Positions 21,615-34,758 of a stretch of 64,000 bases of DNA are shown piece after piece; within the stretch, counting starts at the first letter, position 1, and every line of letters starts with the position of its first letter. The notes beneath the pieces are model-generated. The model ran no database searches. It was not told the DNA's origin and saw only the letters and a list, made by a program, of their open reading frames with translations. The stretch spans positions 17,166,136-17,230,135 of the forward strand of contig NC_066833.1 in assembly GCF_001640805.2 (NCBI RefSeq), written 5' to 3'. The DNA comes from Lates calcarifer (lineage: Eukaryota > Chordata > Actinopteri > Centropomidae). Made by a program: the position numbers and the translations under genes.

Positions 21615-24559
21615 AGTACAAAATGGAAGATTGATTGATGGGGAAAGTTATACTTTTGTTGCAGTCATGAAAGTGAGAGATTTGAGTTTAAACCACAGCC
21701 TGACGCAGAGAAGGAGACACCCAAATGGTAACATTACCTCAACTAAATGCTGAGACCCCCCGTGGCTTCTCCTAAATTGGTACAGCTATAAAAGTAAAGG
21801 CTCTGCCTTTCAATCTGCTCACCCACACCTATGTTTAGGGTTTTTTCAGTGAAGGTGGAAAGGGAATATAAGGTTTCAGGCAAGAGGCAACTAGAAGTGG
21901 TCAAAAATACTTGTCAGTGAAATCACGGACTTGCTGTTTTTATTGACACAAGGAATGCAGTGAATGAGACCTGGGTGCTGTACGCTGTAGTTTCTCATTC
22001 GAGTTGCCTCCGAGCGGGAAGAGGAACACACCGACTGACCTCTGAGATCGTCTCTTAAATCCTGGTAGTTCCTCTCGGCTGGTGAGCCGATCCTGGGAAC
22101 AGAACAGGACTGAGATTAAAGTTCACTTGGGATAATGTATTCATGACTAGATCAAAGTTGGTTCCTATTCTCAGCAAGTTTAAGCTTATTTAATGCTGAA
22201 ACCTGCAGCCCCTGGCCTCTGAGAGATGCTCAGGCTGCCTTGGAAAAGTATCACGCTGCTTCTGCAGTTTCCCCATCTCTCTAGTATTAGTCATTTCCTT
22301 GTATACCTGTTACCATAGCAATCAAGGACTAGGATGATTTTTTCCTCTATAAATAATTTAGAAGCATGTATATTTCATAGAGTGAGGGCAGCATTTGAAA
22401 ACCCTGATGATGTTAGTGGGTGTTTAGGTGCACGACTCCGGCTAGATGTGACAATGTTGCTCAGTGTCGTGGACAGAGACGTTTACACTCAGTTCAAACG
22501 ATGGGTCTAACAGATGGAAAGCACTCCCTTGCCAGCATCATACAGATAAGAATGAAAGAAATAACCTGTTGTTTACCAAAGGATGTGAATACACATGATC
22601 TACCATCTCTCTGATGTTTTTGATCTTTGTCATCTCTTCTGATGTGTACAAGCGGCCTCAGAAGCCCGCCATGTTTCCTAATATCAAAACTGATGCAGTG
22701 ATTATATTGGTGAAACTGCGTCATGAGCCATCCCCTTTAATAATTATAGTGCAGTAGTCTATTTAGTCTAACTGACTGTCTCCTCTGGCTGCCCACAAAG
22801 TAGTTCAGTTCCACAGTGGCATGTTGTGTCCCAGCAACATGGCAGGGAGTTCAGAGCTCAAAAGATTATGGCCGCTTCCTATCCTCAGGGGTCAGAACTA
22901 TACTGCCCATTTCCTGTTCTCCACTGGGTCAGGCTTTAGACTTGGCACATACATGGGGCAGGGTGGCCGGCGTGAAGGTTCAGTGTTCTTCATGTGAAAA
23001 GCTACCTCCCACAGTCAAAGACCACATGTGCATTAAAGTAGGAATGTTTTTTAAAAGAAGAAAACACTTTTGCTTTCCATTTTGGCCATCCACCCACAGT
23101 AAGACCACATTTTGCACCCAACTGAGCTCTTTGAAAATACTTTACCAAGTGGGTGACTTTGAAACAGCCAGGCTGAATTTTGTAGCGTGGGGATAGCAGA
23201 GGAAACTACACTGTTTAAACTCAACTGACGTATGATTGTCAGCCTTTTCTAAGAACAGCTATTTCACCTCCAACTTCCTCTGTGATGGCTTATAAATATA
23301 TGTACTATAAATACATGCACGCACCTGGTTCTGTTTAACTTGATTTTCAGCCAGATGTCTTCAAACATATAAAAATGTTGTTTCCTGTTGAAAAAAGTAG
23401 TGTTGACTACATTTTAACAGTAAAAACAAAGTATGCTTATATTGAGATCAGCCCAGAAAATGCTTCCTGCAATAGAAAGTGAGAGATACTGTAAGAGGGA
23501 GACAAATGGTCGGAAAACACAAATGAGCTCCTGAATATTTGTTCCCTCAAAGTTTGGTTAAACTAGTAATACTGTTAAACTTGTATTTTCATCCAGATTT
23601 TTGTGATACAGAGAGAGAGACATGAGATTACAGTTTACATGTAATGAAATGTGCTACATAAACCTAAAAAAGAAAGGTGCAGATGATTGAATGGTAACTT
23701 GATTTTAATGTGCTACATGAATAAAGTTGTCTTGCCCTGCTAAGACTGACTTTGTGTATCCGTCAAAACTGTCTTTTCATACCAGAATTTGGCTGCAGTG
23801 CACCACTGGAAACTCGCCAGATGTTGTTAAACAAAAAGAGGAAGAAAAATATGAGTGTTTTTCTGTTTTGGCATTTCAGTATGGTCCGCAAACTAACTAT
23901 CTGAAAACACAAATAATGGACCAGAAAATGTCTAAACCTTTAATTACATTATCATATTTACTTGTAATAGTGGAAGCATGGCTATAGATGATAATCATGC
24001 TGATTAGGGCTGAATGAGAATGTAATACTATCATTTATCATTATTCTATATAATTTTGTTCATATCATCAACATTTAAAATCTTTTGATTTTGGTCTAGA
24101 TTTTTTTATGAAGAAATTTTTATGAGAGACACCACAGTAAACACACAATTGTGTGCGCATACGTGTATATGAATGCTCACACTTCTGTATCTGATGTATT
24201 TTAACCTGTAACCTGTGCAGAGGCTCCTTCTGTGATGTTGCACTTAAAATAAACCTTGGCTGATGCTAACAGAGTAACTGTCGCAATATTAATTTCATCT
24301 ATATTGCTCAGATTCAGTGTACAAATTTCTATCCTGTGAGAAATCATAGTATGCTTCCCCTTTGCCCAGTACTGCCTGGCTCCCTTGAACAGGGAGAAGC
24401 AGGTGAAGAAAATGAATGAATGAGACTGGGTTGTCCATTGTTGCCACTGAAAGAAAGGCTGAATAACTGGTGTTTTAGTTAGTCATTGTGAAAAGTATTG
24501 AAAATTAGTGGATTATAAGTAATTAAATAATAGCTTTAAGTACTATATTTTCTCATGGA

Positions 24560-24597
24560 AAGTGTAATGGTTTACTCAACAGTAAACCATTGCACTT
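24560..24597. repeat. Near-perfect hairpin palindrome upstream of rap2a exon 2
   Basis: The arms 24560-24576 and 24581-24597 (17 bp) are complementary with one mismatch around a 4-nt loop (CAAC). It lies 179 bp upstream of exon 2. Too short in total for a typical microRNA precursor; more likely the remnant of a palindromic element or a local inverted duplication. Confidence 0.8.
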
Positions 24598-24776
24598 ACC
24601 TCTTGAGACATAAAGCTTTTGTTATTGCCAAGTTCTGAAAGGGTGACTGTTAAACCGCAAGTTCAGGGACACGGGACATGTTGGGGACACCAAAACACAC
24701 TGATTGCTTCCATAAGGTTCTTCAGCATCAGTTTTTGTTGAATATATCTTACTCACACGTCTCTGTCTGTCCACAG

Positions 24777-25014
24777 GTACGAGAAGGTCCCTGTGATTCT
24801 GGTGGGGAACAAGGTGGACCTGGAGAGCGAGAGGGAGGTATCGTCCAGCGAAGGCCAGGCCCTGGCGGAGGAGTGGGGCTGCCCGTTCATGGAGACGTCA
24901 GCCAAGAGCAAAACCATGGTAGACGAACTGTTCGCTGAGATCGTTCGGCAGATGGACTACGCCGCGCAGCCTGACAAGGACGACCCCTGCTGCTCCTCTT
25001 GCAATATACAATAG
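24777..25014 (+). CDS. rap2a: rap2a exon 2: Rap2A C-terminal half with CAAX box
   Basis: The acceptor is CTGTCTGTCCACAG ending at 24776. The exon completes Arg105 and encodes residues 106-183, with TAG at 25012-25014. The two exons sum to 552 nt, which is 183 codons plus stop, exactly the Rap2A length. Guanine-base recognition motifs are NKVD (116-119) and SAK (146-148). The C-terminus [13 protein letters not shown] has CNIQ as the CAAX box (Cys180 prenylated) and Cys176/177 as the expected palmitoylation sites for membrane targeting. The [12 protein letters not shown] tail separates RAP2A from RAP2B and RAP2C. No damage is seen, so the gene looks functional. Confidence 0.98.
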
Positions 25015-25107
25015 CCCCGGGGGCCTCCAGGAACAGGCCAGGCAAAAAGTCAACTTAGAGGAAGCTACTACGACTCGCAGCAGAGAAATACACACTTGGA
25101 CACGCAA

Positions 25108-25126
25108 ACACACACACACACACACA
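25108..25126. repeat. (CA)n microsatellite in rap2a 3' UTR
   Basis: A short CA run about 95 nt after the stop codon. Confidence 0.85.
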
Positions 25127-26494
25127 TGCACATGCCAATTAAACGGAAGATAAATTCATGGTTGAACGCAATGGATGTTAACTCTATGGAGCATAAAAAT
25201 CTGCAGTGACATGATAATAAATAACAACATGTGAGTGATGAATACATTTTGAATGAGGAATGCCAGAAATTTGCCACAAGAGAATTGACAAATGACAAAA
25301 AGGAACATGCCCTCGCCTTATTTTACTGTCTTTTGTTGTTTGTTTTTATCCTTTCATCAGCAAAGAATCACAGATCAGGATCTCTACTCTTTAGGTTGTT
25401 AAACAATCTGATATAAATGAGTGAAAAATGTTTTCTCCTGGTTTTGTCTGTTTTGCACAAAACACCAAGATGCTTTTTTTTTCCCATGACTCGGTTACAA
25501 GTAGCTACTGTACACAAACCTGATAACACATTTCTAGGATCCAGTGATTTCAAACATTGAGGAGTATTTGATTTTCAGTATGTTCAAGTTTTCTCCCAGC
25601 TTTGTTTGTGTAGTGGTTGGTCGGAGGGTTTTTTCTAGTCATCACAGGGCTGAACCAAAGAGGTGACCTGAGAGCACCTCCATTTTCTTATTTCTTTTTT
25701 TGTTTTCAGCTGTTAAAAACAGAATGGTAGACAAGTCAGTGTCTTTCTTGAAACATTTGGTGTCAGTCATCTATTTCCTATTTTCTCACTTTGAGATATA
25801 ACAGTAAACATAGCAGAGTCACATATCCTGTGATGTTTTGTTTTCCACTTTGGGAAGACTCTTGACAGCAGATTGCTGAGTAGTAGTAGAACTAACTGCT
25901 TCATCCTGATGGGACAAGTTCTTCTTTTCAGTGTTTGAATATCTCTACAGACGATCTCTCTTAAACTCTATTCTGGAGTGGATGACATTTAAAGTGAAGA
26001 TGCCAACATTTGTCATACTTTACATTTTCTTTTTCCTCTCCTCTGGTATCAATATGAAATGGGGTGCTCAAGAGTATCAACATCCTGATCCCATTCTTTA
26101 TGTGCTCAGAGTATTCAAATTCATAGTAACAAATAGTAACAACAAAGGCGATGATAATAAGAATAATAAATGGTAGTGTAAATATTTTGTATTGAAAGTG
26201 CCAGCTCCTATGAAGACACTGACTCAACACATGTGGAATTGTCAACTGTATGCATGGCTAGTAAACAAAAAAGGACTCTTATTGTTTGAGATTAATATAG
26301 GCTGTGGAAAATGTGCAAACCAAACACATACACGTCTGGATCTGGACACTGTCTCAACTGTACATCTATGTTGCCACGGGAACGAAACTTTCCCCGTGTA
26401 ACCATTTTCATTGTTGATTTTATATTTTTTTATGTGACCATTTACTCTTTATTCCCTCTCTGAATGGTGACACTGTTACATTTGACACCTAAAC

Positions 26495-26500
26495 AATAAA
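26495..26500 (+). terminator. rap2a: Likely rap2a polyadenylation signal
   Basis: AATAAA followed by AGTGCGTTCAACA. It is the last clear hexamer before the repeat-bearing intergenic stretch, 1.48 kb after the stop. Confidence 0.55.
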
Positions 26501-26948
26501 AGTGCGTTCAACACTCAACTGAGGCTACCAAGCTTAAGTGGAATGAAAGTGAAAGATTGATGTGCTCATTCCTCCATATGTTCTATTAGCAAATTGTTTC
26601 TTTTCATCTGTGCTTTTTTTCTACTCTACATAATAACATTTCATTTATATTTCAACTTAAACACTAAAAGGCCTTGACTATTCCCTTATAAATTAGGGGT
26701 TCTCAAAGTCTGACACTGTAGACAGCTCTCAGACAAAACTCTCTGTTAGCTATTAGTTGTGGTCACTGTTTTTAGTGTATATTTATCTCATTTTATCTCA
26801 TATTTTTATCATTTTGGTAAATTGACAGCAGTACAAGTACTAGTAGTATTAGTAGTAGTAATCAGCAGTTCCTGTTTACGAGCATCACCTTTTTCTGTAA
26901 ATTCTAAGCACCTCTATGGATGTTTACTTACGAAGGACATCAGAGATA

Positions 26949-26981
26949 ATTCAGTGTGGGAAATGTAGTCCCACACTGAAT
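26949..26981. repeat. Perfect 13-bp hairpin palindrome
   Basis: Arms 26949-26961 and 26969-26981 (ATTCAGTGTGGGA and its complement) are exact, around the 7-nt loop AATGTAG. It lies about 450 bp downstream of the rap2a poly(A) signal. Confidence 0.85.
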
Positions 26982-27283
26982 CCAAAAGTACATTAATCAA
27001 CAACAGTTTGAAAACCTGATGAGTATGTGCCACAACCACCTTGATACCATTTGTCTGTATTTTCTCACCAGTTGAAAAGCAACACAAACACGTGTTTAGC
27101 TGACTACTGCGGGTGAGGTTGACTTTGCATCCACCTGCTTCTTTTTGATGCTGCCCGGCCCGCCAGGGTCTCATAGAGGCAGCTAATCCACATCCGGTCT
27201 GTTACATCTTGGGAGCTGCTGTCTGGTCATTAAGACTGGAGGGTGTTTTCTCCTGTTCAGGATCTGTGCCTTGCTGCCCACAT

Positions 27284-27316
27284 TTCTCTCTCTCTCTATC
27301 TCTCTCTCTCTCTTTT
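27284..27316. repeat. (TC)n microsatellite
   Basis: TC dinucleotide run with one TA interruption, ending in a T run. Confidence 0.9.
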
Positions 27317-30300
27317 TCTTGGCAATTCAAGTTGGTCTGATGCTGTGCCATGGATGTGTTTGGCCTAATGGTGGATGTCTCAGTTATAGAAACACTCAAC
27401 AAATCAAAGTTGAGTTGGTGGGGAAAGGACGTCAGCAGGGCAGACTTCCCTGGCCACTGAAAAATTAGCTAACATGAACACTGTCAGGCTGAATGAATGA
27501 AGTGAAACGAAATATAAATTTAGTCTGATTATCAGGCTATTTAGGCCACTTATTAAAGCAATAAGCCCCTTCCACCCAGCCATTACTCACCTGAGGCCTG
27601 ACGTCTGTGACAAAACCAGGACTTTTATCAGTCAGCTTTGTAACTATGCTAATGACTGAGCATATAGCCTTCAGACAGAACTTTTTTCAGCAGTACATAG
27701 CATGGCTTGTTTCATATGTCTAGATAAGAACTATAGTCTTTTGAAGAATGCTCTAACATCTCACATAAGCCCTAGACGTTCGCAGGCCAAATGTCACAGC
27801 TTAACAGCAGAGGCAAGTCCATGAGAGAGCATCATGACTTCAGATCTCTGTAGCATTATAAATGCTAAAAACTGCATCCACATGCTTGTTCAGTTCACCG
27901 CTGTGAGAATAAAACATAGCTACAGCTTTAGTTGTTTTGAATAACAGCTGTGGGAGATATCAAGTGCTGTTCGAACTCTAGGCTAATGACCAGTAGAAAC
28001 TCTGACTGCAGATTTATCATTTAAACAAAGGACATACTGAGGCAACTCTCTTGGATCTTCATCATCAACTGCAGCTAAACTGCCCCTTCACACCACTATT
28101 CACCACTAAGACTTTGTCCTGTTCCCTTTCAACTGCAGAAAGGCTAGCTTCTGGTTTGAACAAAGTGAAACAATAGGATGGTCCTGTTTAACTACTTCAG
28201 GCGATGTTCTTTTTATCCTAGTTACCCATCTCTCTCAATTCAAGCCAAGAAAAGAGGTGGCAATTCTTTATAGTAGCCCCCTTCTCCCTGGGTAGAACTG
28301 AGAGAGATGGAGCCGTCATGCTACTCACTGGCGTTCTGACGTTGAAGATAACTGAGGAGACTTCATCTTGAGATAGGTAGCCTAAGGCAGCACTGTCCTC
28401 TTCCTAAAGCACAGTCTTTTGGTGCTTTACAGGAATGTCAGATTCAAGAAAGATGTCCAAACATAGTCACTACTGCTGCGCATGCATTATTCCAGCTAGA
28501 CTCAGCCAAGGTATACAGCTGTTTGGTTTTACTTGGTCCAATGGTGGCTGCTTCAGCTGCAGGTTCTTTAAGGCCTGGCTTGGTCTGAATATGTCACTGG
28601 CTTTGTCAGTTTAGATGGCCATGTGTAGTGCTAGACTTTGGCAGCTCTATCTGTGCTCCAGTTTTGTCTGTCTCCCCTGATAATAAGAAAGGAACTCTAT
28701 GGCCTTATCCTGTTTTTCAGCCTGATGTCATAAAGGATAGATTTAAATTTATGGCATAATTGGCCTTTCTGCCTTTTCTGTCTCCCTTGTCTTTAGTTGG
28801 ATAAGGACGAGAGGGGTTGTATAGTATACTCAGTGTTCTGATTGTGTGCTCCAAACCAGCTATGTGGCACACACCCTTACTGCTAATCAACTATTTGTTT
28901 GGATCTCATTTTTCTTGCATCTCAGGCAACAGGTAATGGTCTGCCAAAAGCTTGTGCTAAAGATAACTAAACTGCTTTGTTAGCCTTCAGGGACTACAGC
29001 TCCAATAAGGCTTTTAAAGCTCTACTTTGGCAAAGACTCATGGGAGAGGCCAACAAAACAGTTGTTTTATCTCTGTTAAAATGTCAGTCTGCTCAAATGT
29101 TACTGTCTGATACAGTAGTATCTGCCAATTTAGCTTAGAATATGCATGAAAAACCAAGGTTCAAGACAAAAATCCTCTGAGAAAATAAACTGTGGGGCAG
29201 AGGTTAGAGGAACAGAGGCCAGCTTGGGAAGGGGGATGGCACAGTAACACAGCAACATTACATTTTAATGTGGCTTTTATATACTTTCTGTTAAGTATGC
29301 AGTTCCAGTTGTTTACTTTGAACTACTACTCATCCAAAATTCAGGAACAATGACCTCCAAAAGACTTGTACCGTGTCTAGTTAGATTTTAAGACAATCTA
29401 CAGGGTGTTTTGTTGCCTTTTATAGTCACACTGTCTGCTCACAACTACATTTTAGTGTGTTATAAAGCCTGTATTTAATGTTTCTATACTACTTATACAT
29501 GCCAAACAGGGGGACATAAAACAAAGTGTCACCCATGAGGGTATGTTAATTTACATCCCAGACACCCCAGTGTCTTTGCTCTTCATCAGGAATACTGCAC
29601 CATGCTTTTGGACTTCAAGTGTCAATGAGCCTGATGTTCTGTAGCTTAGCAGTGAACACACCAGTTTTTTTTATGAGTGGGAAAGACACAAATTCACCAT
29701 AATCTATCATGAATTATTGCAGAAGACTTAATGTTTATGTAACAGAATTACAGATAACGATACTGATTATGCATATAAATAGTATTATTTGGTATTTGGA
29801 GCTGCTTACTTGAATCTGGTAAATGGTTTTGAGCTTTATAGCAAAGCATTTAAATGTTATAAACTCTTTCAAATCAGAAATCCTCTGCACAGCAGTATAA
29901 TCCAATTAGGTGCAGGTCAAGTGCAGTTACTACACATCAAATAACTCTACAACAACTTAAAGCTAGGTGATATTTATCAAAGAATTTTCTGAAAGAGATG
30001 TGAAAATATTAATTGCATAGTGTACATTTCTTTTATTAACATCTTCCTAAGCCATTATCATGCTTTCTTTTAAAACGGTCCATCTTTAGAGATGAGCCTT
30101 TATTTTTAGAGCCTTTATCTTTGAAATTTCTCTGCCTTCAAAGTTAGACAGAGAACAGACTGTAACTCTGGCTTTCATTTGAAAATTTAGATCAAGCTTC
30201 TTCTTTTAAAAAAAAAAAAATTGCAAAGTGCTATTGAGAGTATCATAATATTAAACAGATTCTAAAAGAAATGGAAGAACCTAATACAGAATAGTAAAAT

Positions 30301-32099
30301 AAAGTATATTTGGAAAAACGTAACATGGATTTAGAGTTAATCCCTCATGTCAGGGAGGACAAGGAACCAAAAATAAGATTTCAAGATGAAATGGCTTTGG
30401 GAAATGATTAAAATAAGGACAGACTGCTCCATGTTTTCTCTGTTTTTCTCCTTGGTTTGCCTGCCGACTAATTTTAGAGATTGTTTTGAATCACTGATGC
30501 AGAGTGGAAGTGGCCAGTTGGGGGGAAACACCAGTTAACAGGCCTGGGGAAGTGTGCGCCAGCATCTCCTCTGGGGCGTTTGTCAACACCCACCTCAAGC
30601 CACCTGATGTGAGCGAGGTAGTACAGAGCGAGTCTATGCGGTCTGTTTGTACTGTCTTGCTAGCCGAGGTGCTTTATCCACCCTGATGAGTCGGGGCAGA
30701 TGTCTAAAGGACCTGATGGTGAGAGGTCTCAGTGGGGTTCATTAAGAACTAGAATCCCTCTGGCACCACTCACTCTTCAGCAGCATCATTTGTGTTTGTG
30801 GTAAATGCGGTACAATATCTTTGTTGTTCAGCCAAAGAGGTTTAATGAGAATGGATTACTGAATGCTTTACAAGAATCAGCCTAATAGTAGCAGCTGCAT
30901 GCAGCTTTATCTCCTGGATTGGTGTTTTATGAATGCCATTGTGAACTCCAGTTCCCCTTTCATAAGTCCTTGCAGAGTCGAAGCAAGAGTGACTTTCAAG
31001 GAATGTTGGGTAGCGTCGTGAGATGTTGAATTCTCTGTGGGGAACAGGCTGGAAAATAAAAATAAAATCAGTTTGAAAACAACCCCCAGAGTTTCACAGC
31101 GTAAGTGTATGAATTAAATAGGTGCTGACTCATTGTTACCTGTTCTCAGCTCGGGGGCTCAGAGGCGCAGACACTGCAGCTGTGACACAGCACACCATGT
31201 TTGTTCCAGCTGAGATCCCCTACATCAGTATGTCAAATGTCAAGATGAAATGGGGGGGGGCTGCATGAGTCACGCCACCACCCCCACCCCACCGCTTCCA
31301 GACTGCAGCACAGACCCTGGAGTATTCATGTGGGATACAGCAGCAGCCCATGACAAAAAGGCCATGTCTGCCCTGTGCACTTTTATCCCAGGAGACATAA
31401 GTTCATGAGGCTGTTATCCTGAGGAGTAGAGGAACACCCTGCCAGCCAAGCAGTTTTGAGGATGAAGGAGATTCCAATGCACAGATCCAAACAAAGGAGC
31501 CTTTAAATTGCTCTAATCCTTTCATTGATCAGTGGAGCATTAAAGTTTCAGTGTGGTCCTGACAGGGGCTGAAATGTGTGGAAAAAGGCTTTTCTACCTT
31601 TGCAGCACAGAGAAAATGTGAAAATCAATAGGATGAGATGTAAAAAGGAGACTTTTGCATTTAGAGGAAATGTTTTTATACATTACGTCATCTTGTTTGG
31701 AGTAACATCACTGCCCTGATCATTTTCACATGTCTGCCTCTATGGATTTTTTTGTAAGTTTGAACGACAGGAGGTTGTGTTCATGACTGAACATGGTGAA
31801 AGCTTATTTCTTGCTTGTGCTGTACCTTAGCTGGAAGTCACCACTGCTGAAGAGTGCCGAGCTGTTATCAGCCCACACGTTCAAACCCCGTCTGATGTTT
31901 CATGCCTTTTCATATTGGAAACAATGTTGATTTGCAGGAGGGGGAAGACAGAACAAACAAGACGAGCGAGGGCTGTCAGAAGGCCTAATAACTACAGTAG
32001 GTGTCATGGCAACCAGATGGCAACACATGAGTTGTCAATTTCACAGTCTAATTTGCAGCTGTAACAGAAGAGCATGTGTATTTGGTTGGGGGCTTGTTT

Positions 32100-32365
32100 T
32101 ACTACATTCATGGGGTCCGAAAGCCAGGAACCTGCCATATTTGTGGGGTCTGACAGCTTTGTGGGGACAAAAATAGTGGACCTCACAAGTATAAGTGGCT
32201 GTTTAAGGGTTATAACTTGGTTTTAGGGTTAGGGATAGAATTGGGTTTACACTAGGGTTAGGGTCAGGCGTTCAGTTGTGATGGTTAAGGTTAGGGTAAG
32301 GGGCTTAAGAATGCATTATGTCAATGATGTGTTGGGGGAGGGGGTTAAGTTTAGGGTCAGGGTAC
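32100..32365 (+). repeat. Dispersed teleost repeat rich in TTAGGG-like units
   Basis: The block begins with TTGTGGGG(T/A)C repeats (at about 32139 and 32159) and continues with many GGTTAGGG, GGGTTAGGG and GGTTAAGG units interspersed with other sequence, then AATGCATTATGTCAATGATG. I recognise this as a common fish dispersed repeat family with telomere-like wording. It is degenerate and not a tandem telomeric array, so it does not mark a chromosome end or fusion. Confidence 0.6.
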
Positions 32366-34708
32366 AACAAGGATAAATTCTTCAAGTAAATAACTGTGTT
32401 CATGTCATTATCCATGTTGCCTCTATTGGCAAAGAGAACATGTTTACAACCTCACACATACAGTATGTCTGCCAAAGAAATATTAGAATGTAATTTTACA
32501 AAAATGTGCTTTAAAAAAGGGTGAACTGACCCTTTGGGGATTGTCAGTGATTTGTTGCCACAATTAAGTTTTAAAACTGAAATAATTAATCTCTGCTCAG
32601 GATTTTACTGAAATCACAAGTTCCAGTGCATTACAAGGGGAGCAGGAAACAGCCCATACTATATACTGCAATATAATCATGTGATTCATTTGTGTTTTAT
32701 GTAAAATTATAAGGTGTGTTCCGTGTTCATATTACTGTGTGCCCTATATCACTTTAACAGATTGTAAGGATGTGTACATCTGTGTGTATTTCATCCACCT
32801 CCCTCATGTCATAGTGTGTTTAACTGTGTTCAGATGAATACCAATGCACAATAATGTATAATGCTGATATATTAACAAATTATTAGAAAGGAGCCTGCAG
32901 TCCCTGGAATGAGTGATTCATTAAAATCAGACCAGGCGAGCATGTTCAGTCAAATCACTGTGACTCTGACACCATGGTCATTAATGACACCCTCCTGCAT
33001 CTTTCATGCTTATTGTAAAATGCTGTGATTTTTCCCAGCTTTAAGGGGTCAAACTTTTCCCTTGTTGCACTAGAAATCCCTACTCGACTGTGTCCCATTT
33101 TCTCAATTCTCTCACCCGATTAGCTTAAAAGAGAAAAATACATTTTACAAGCAACCCTTCAGGGAAGGAGAAACGCTGACGGGGGGAAACTCACAGTTTT
33201 ATGTAAAACGTCTCTGATGGATATTTGTGTTTTGTTGCAGTTTCTTCTTGACAGTCATGGTGAAATTGTTCTCATAGACTCCAGGGCCCAAAGCTATACC
33301 ATCTGTCTCTGTTATGTAGTCATCTGAAGTTATAAATTGAAATACTAATTAGATGGATTTATACAACAGCTGAAGGATTTTGTGTGTTCCTGCATGTGGA
33401 ATCAGATAAAATACTCCCAGGCTGCCAACATTTTAAAGTTAATGTAAACATAGAAAAACAACACATGGCAGTGAGCCTCCACTGATGACTGTTTTCATCT
33501 GACTGAGCTATAAATATGACTACATGAATGATAAATTAGTATTTAATAAACACAACTAAATATAGTATATACATCTGACAAAATCCTTTTATGGTTATGT
33601 GATTACAGGCAGAGAGAATCTCTGCTATGTATTTCCCTGGAGAAAATTATATCTAGCCTAACTCAAACAGAAGTGTGACAGTAATAAAAATCAGTGTAAT
33701 CCCGCTTCCTTTTCACATCTCTCAGTGACAGTGAGGAGAGCAGTTTGTCTTTGCCTGTTCTTCTTTTTCCCCCTTTCTTTTCTTAGTAGAGCGTATGATG
33801 AGGTTCCCCCCTGCTGGTTTCCTTCTTTCATGGAGGAGGAGGGCTCGGCAGGAGCCCCACGATGCTCACATCTTAGGGGAGGAAGTTTTATTCCTGAGCC
33901 TTGGATGATCCCGTCCCTCGGCTTGATCAGCTGGAACACCCCCCCCCCCACCTCCACACTTCTTGCACATTTCCAGGGATGTCGGAGATCACCTCTGTTG
34001 CCAATCACTGTCAAGTATCTGTTCTGGAAAGACACCAAAATGTAAAATATCTCCAGATAGGCATTATCATTGCACCTGCTGTTGATAATGATGAATCCAA
34101 AACACTACATCATTGGGTGACTCGGTAATTAGCGATTAAGTATTACAGACAGAGATCAATAGGCTAGATACATAAAAGCATAATAACGGAACCAAGTTAC
34201 ATTTTAGGAGACTGAATAAGTCAATAAATGTAACATATTTTGGGATGTCAAGTGTTTTCAAGTGTTGGTCTGATTTTAGGTTTTTAAATTCTTAAATTCA
34301 CATCCCATCTTGTCCCAAGAGAAAATGGCCTTATGGGAACTGTAGGAGCAAAGAGTGCACTCTTCAATTAAAGACTAATCAGGAATGTGATTCAACCAAC
34401 ATAAAAATGAAGACAAATGTTGCTGATTTCAGTAGAATCCTGCTGTAATCACATCATCAATTAACTTTTTATAATTGTTACTTATATACATACAGCCTGC
34501 CTCATACATACTCACCACACACACATTCACATACACACACAGTTTCTCCTTCTCTCTCACATCTTTACCAAAGCAGCTATTATAATAAAATATAAGCAAC
34601 TGGGGCATTTGCAAATGAAGTTCAAACAGAGCAGGCAGCATAATTTTAAGTGAGCCTAACTTTGTAGCACAGGCAATTAGACTGTAGTTAATGCACCACG
34701 CAGACAGC

Positions 34709-34758
34709 TGTGTGTGTCTGTGTTTGTGTGTAGGTGTGTGTGTGTGTGTGGGGGGGGG
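34709..34758. repeat. (TG)n microsatellite with G run
   Basis: Interrupted TG run followed by a run of nine or more G. Confidence 0.9.

Larger units (their letters stand above)
15224..24776 (+). other. rap2a: rap2a intron
   Basis: This single intron of 9553 bp contains a nested inverted/direct repeat (16229-16285), a TG microsatellite (16723-16762), a Tc1-like transposon relic (about 19085-19625), an AT/AC microsatellite (20191-20244), a family A repeat (21336-21614) and a hairpin-forming palindrome (24560-24597). Open frames in it, such as 15501-15899, 18348-18752 and 22816-23196, show no recognisable protein. A somewhat GC-richer, non-repetitive block at 20280-20950 could be a conserved regulatory element, but that needs comparison with other fish. 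Confidence 0.8.
25015..26520 (+). other. rap2a: rap2a 3' UTR (end inferred)
   Basis: About 1.5 kb of AT-rich sequence after the stop. It holds a (CA)n run at 25108-25126 and AT-rich stretches with AATAA-type hexamers. The likely polyadenylation signal is AATAAA at 26495-26500. Open frames here (for example 25931-26176) are not recognisable proteins. Confidence 0.65.

Noticed and set aside
33691..34045. Overlapping frames of 115 (minus) and 106 (plus) codons
   Set aside because: Low-complexity pyrimidine and C-run sequence. No family resemblance on either strand.
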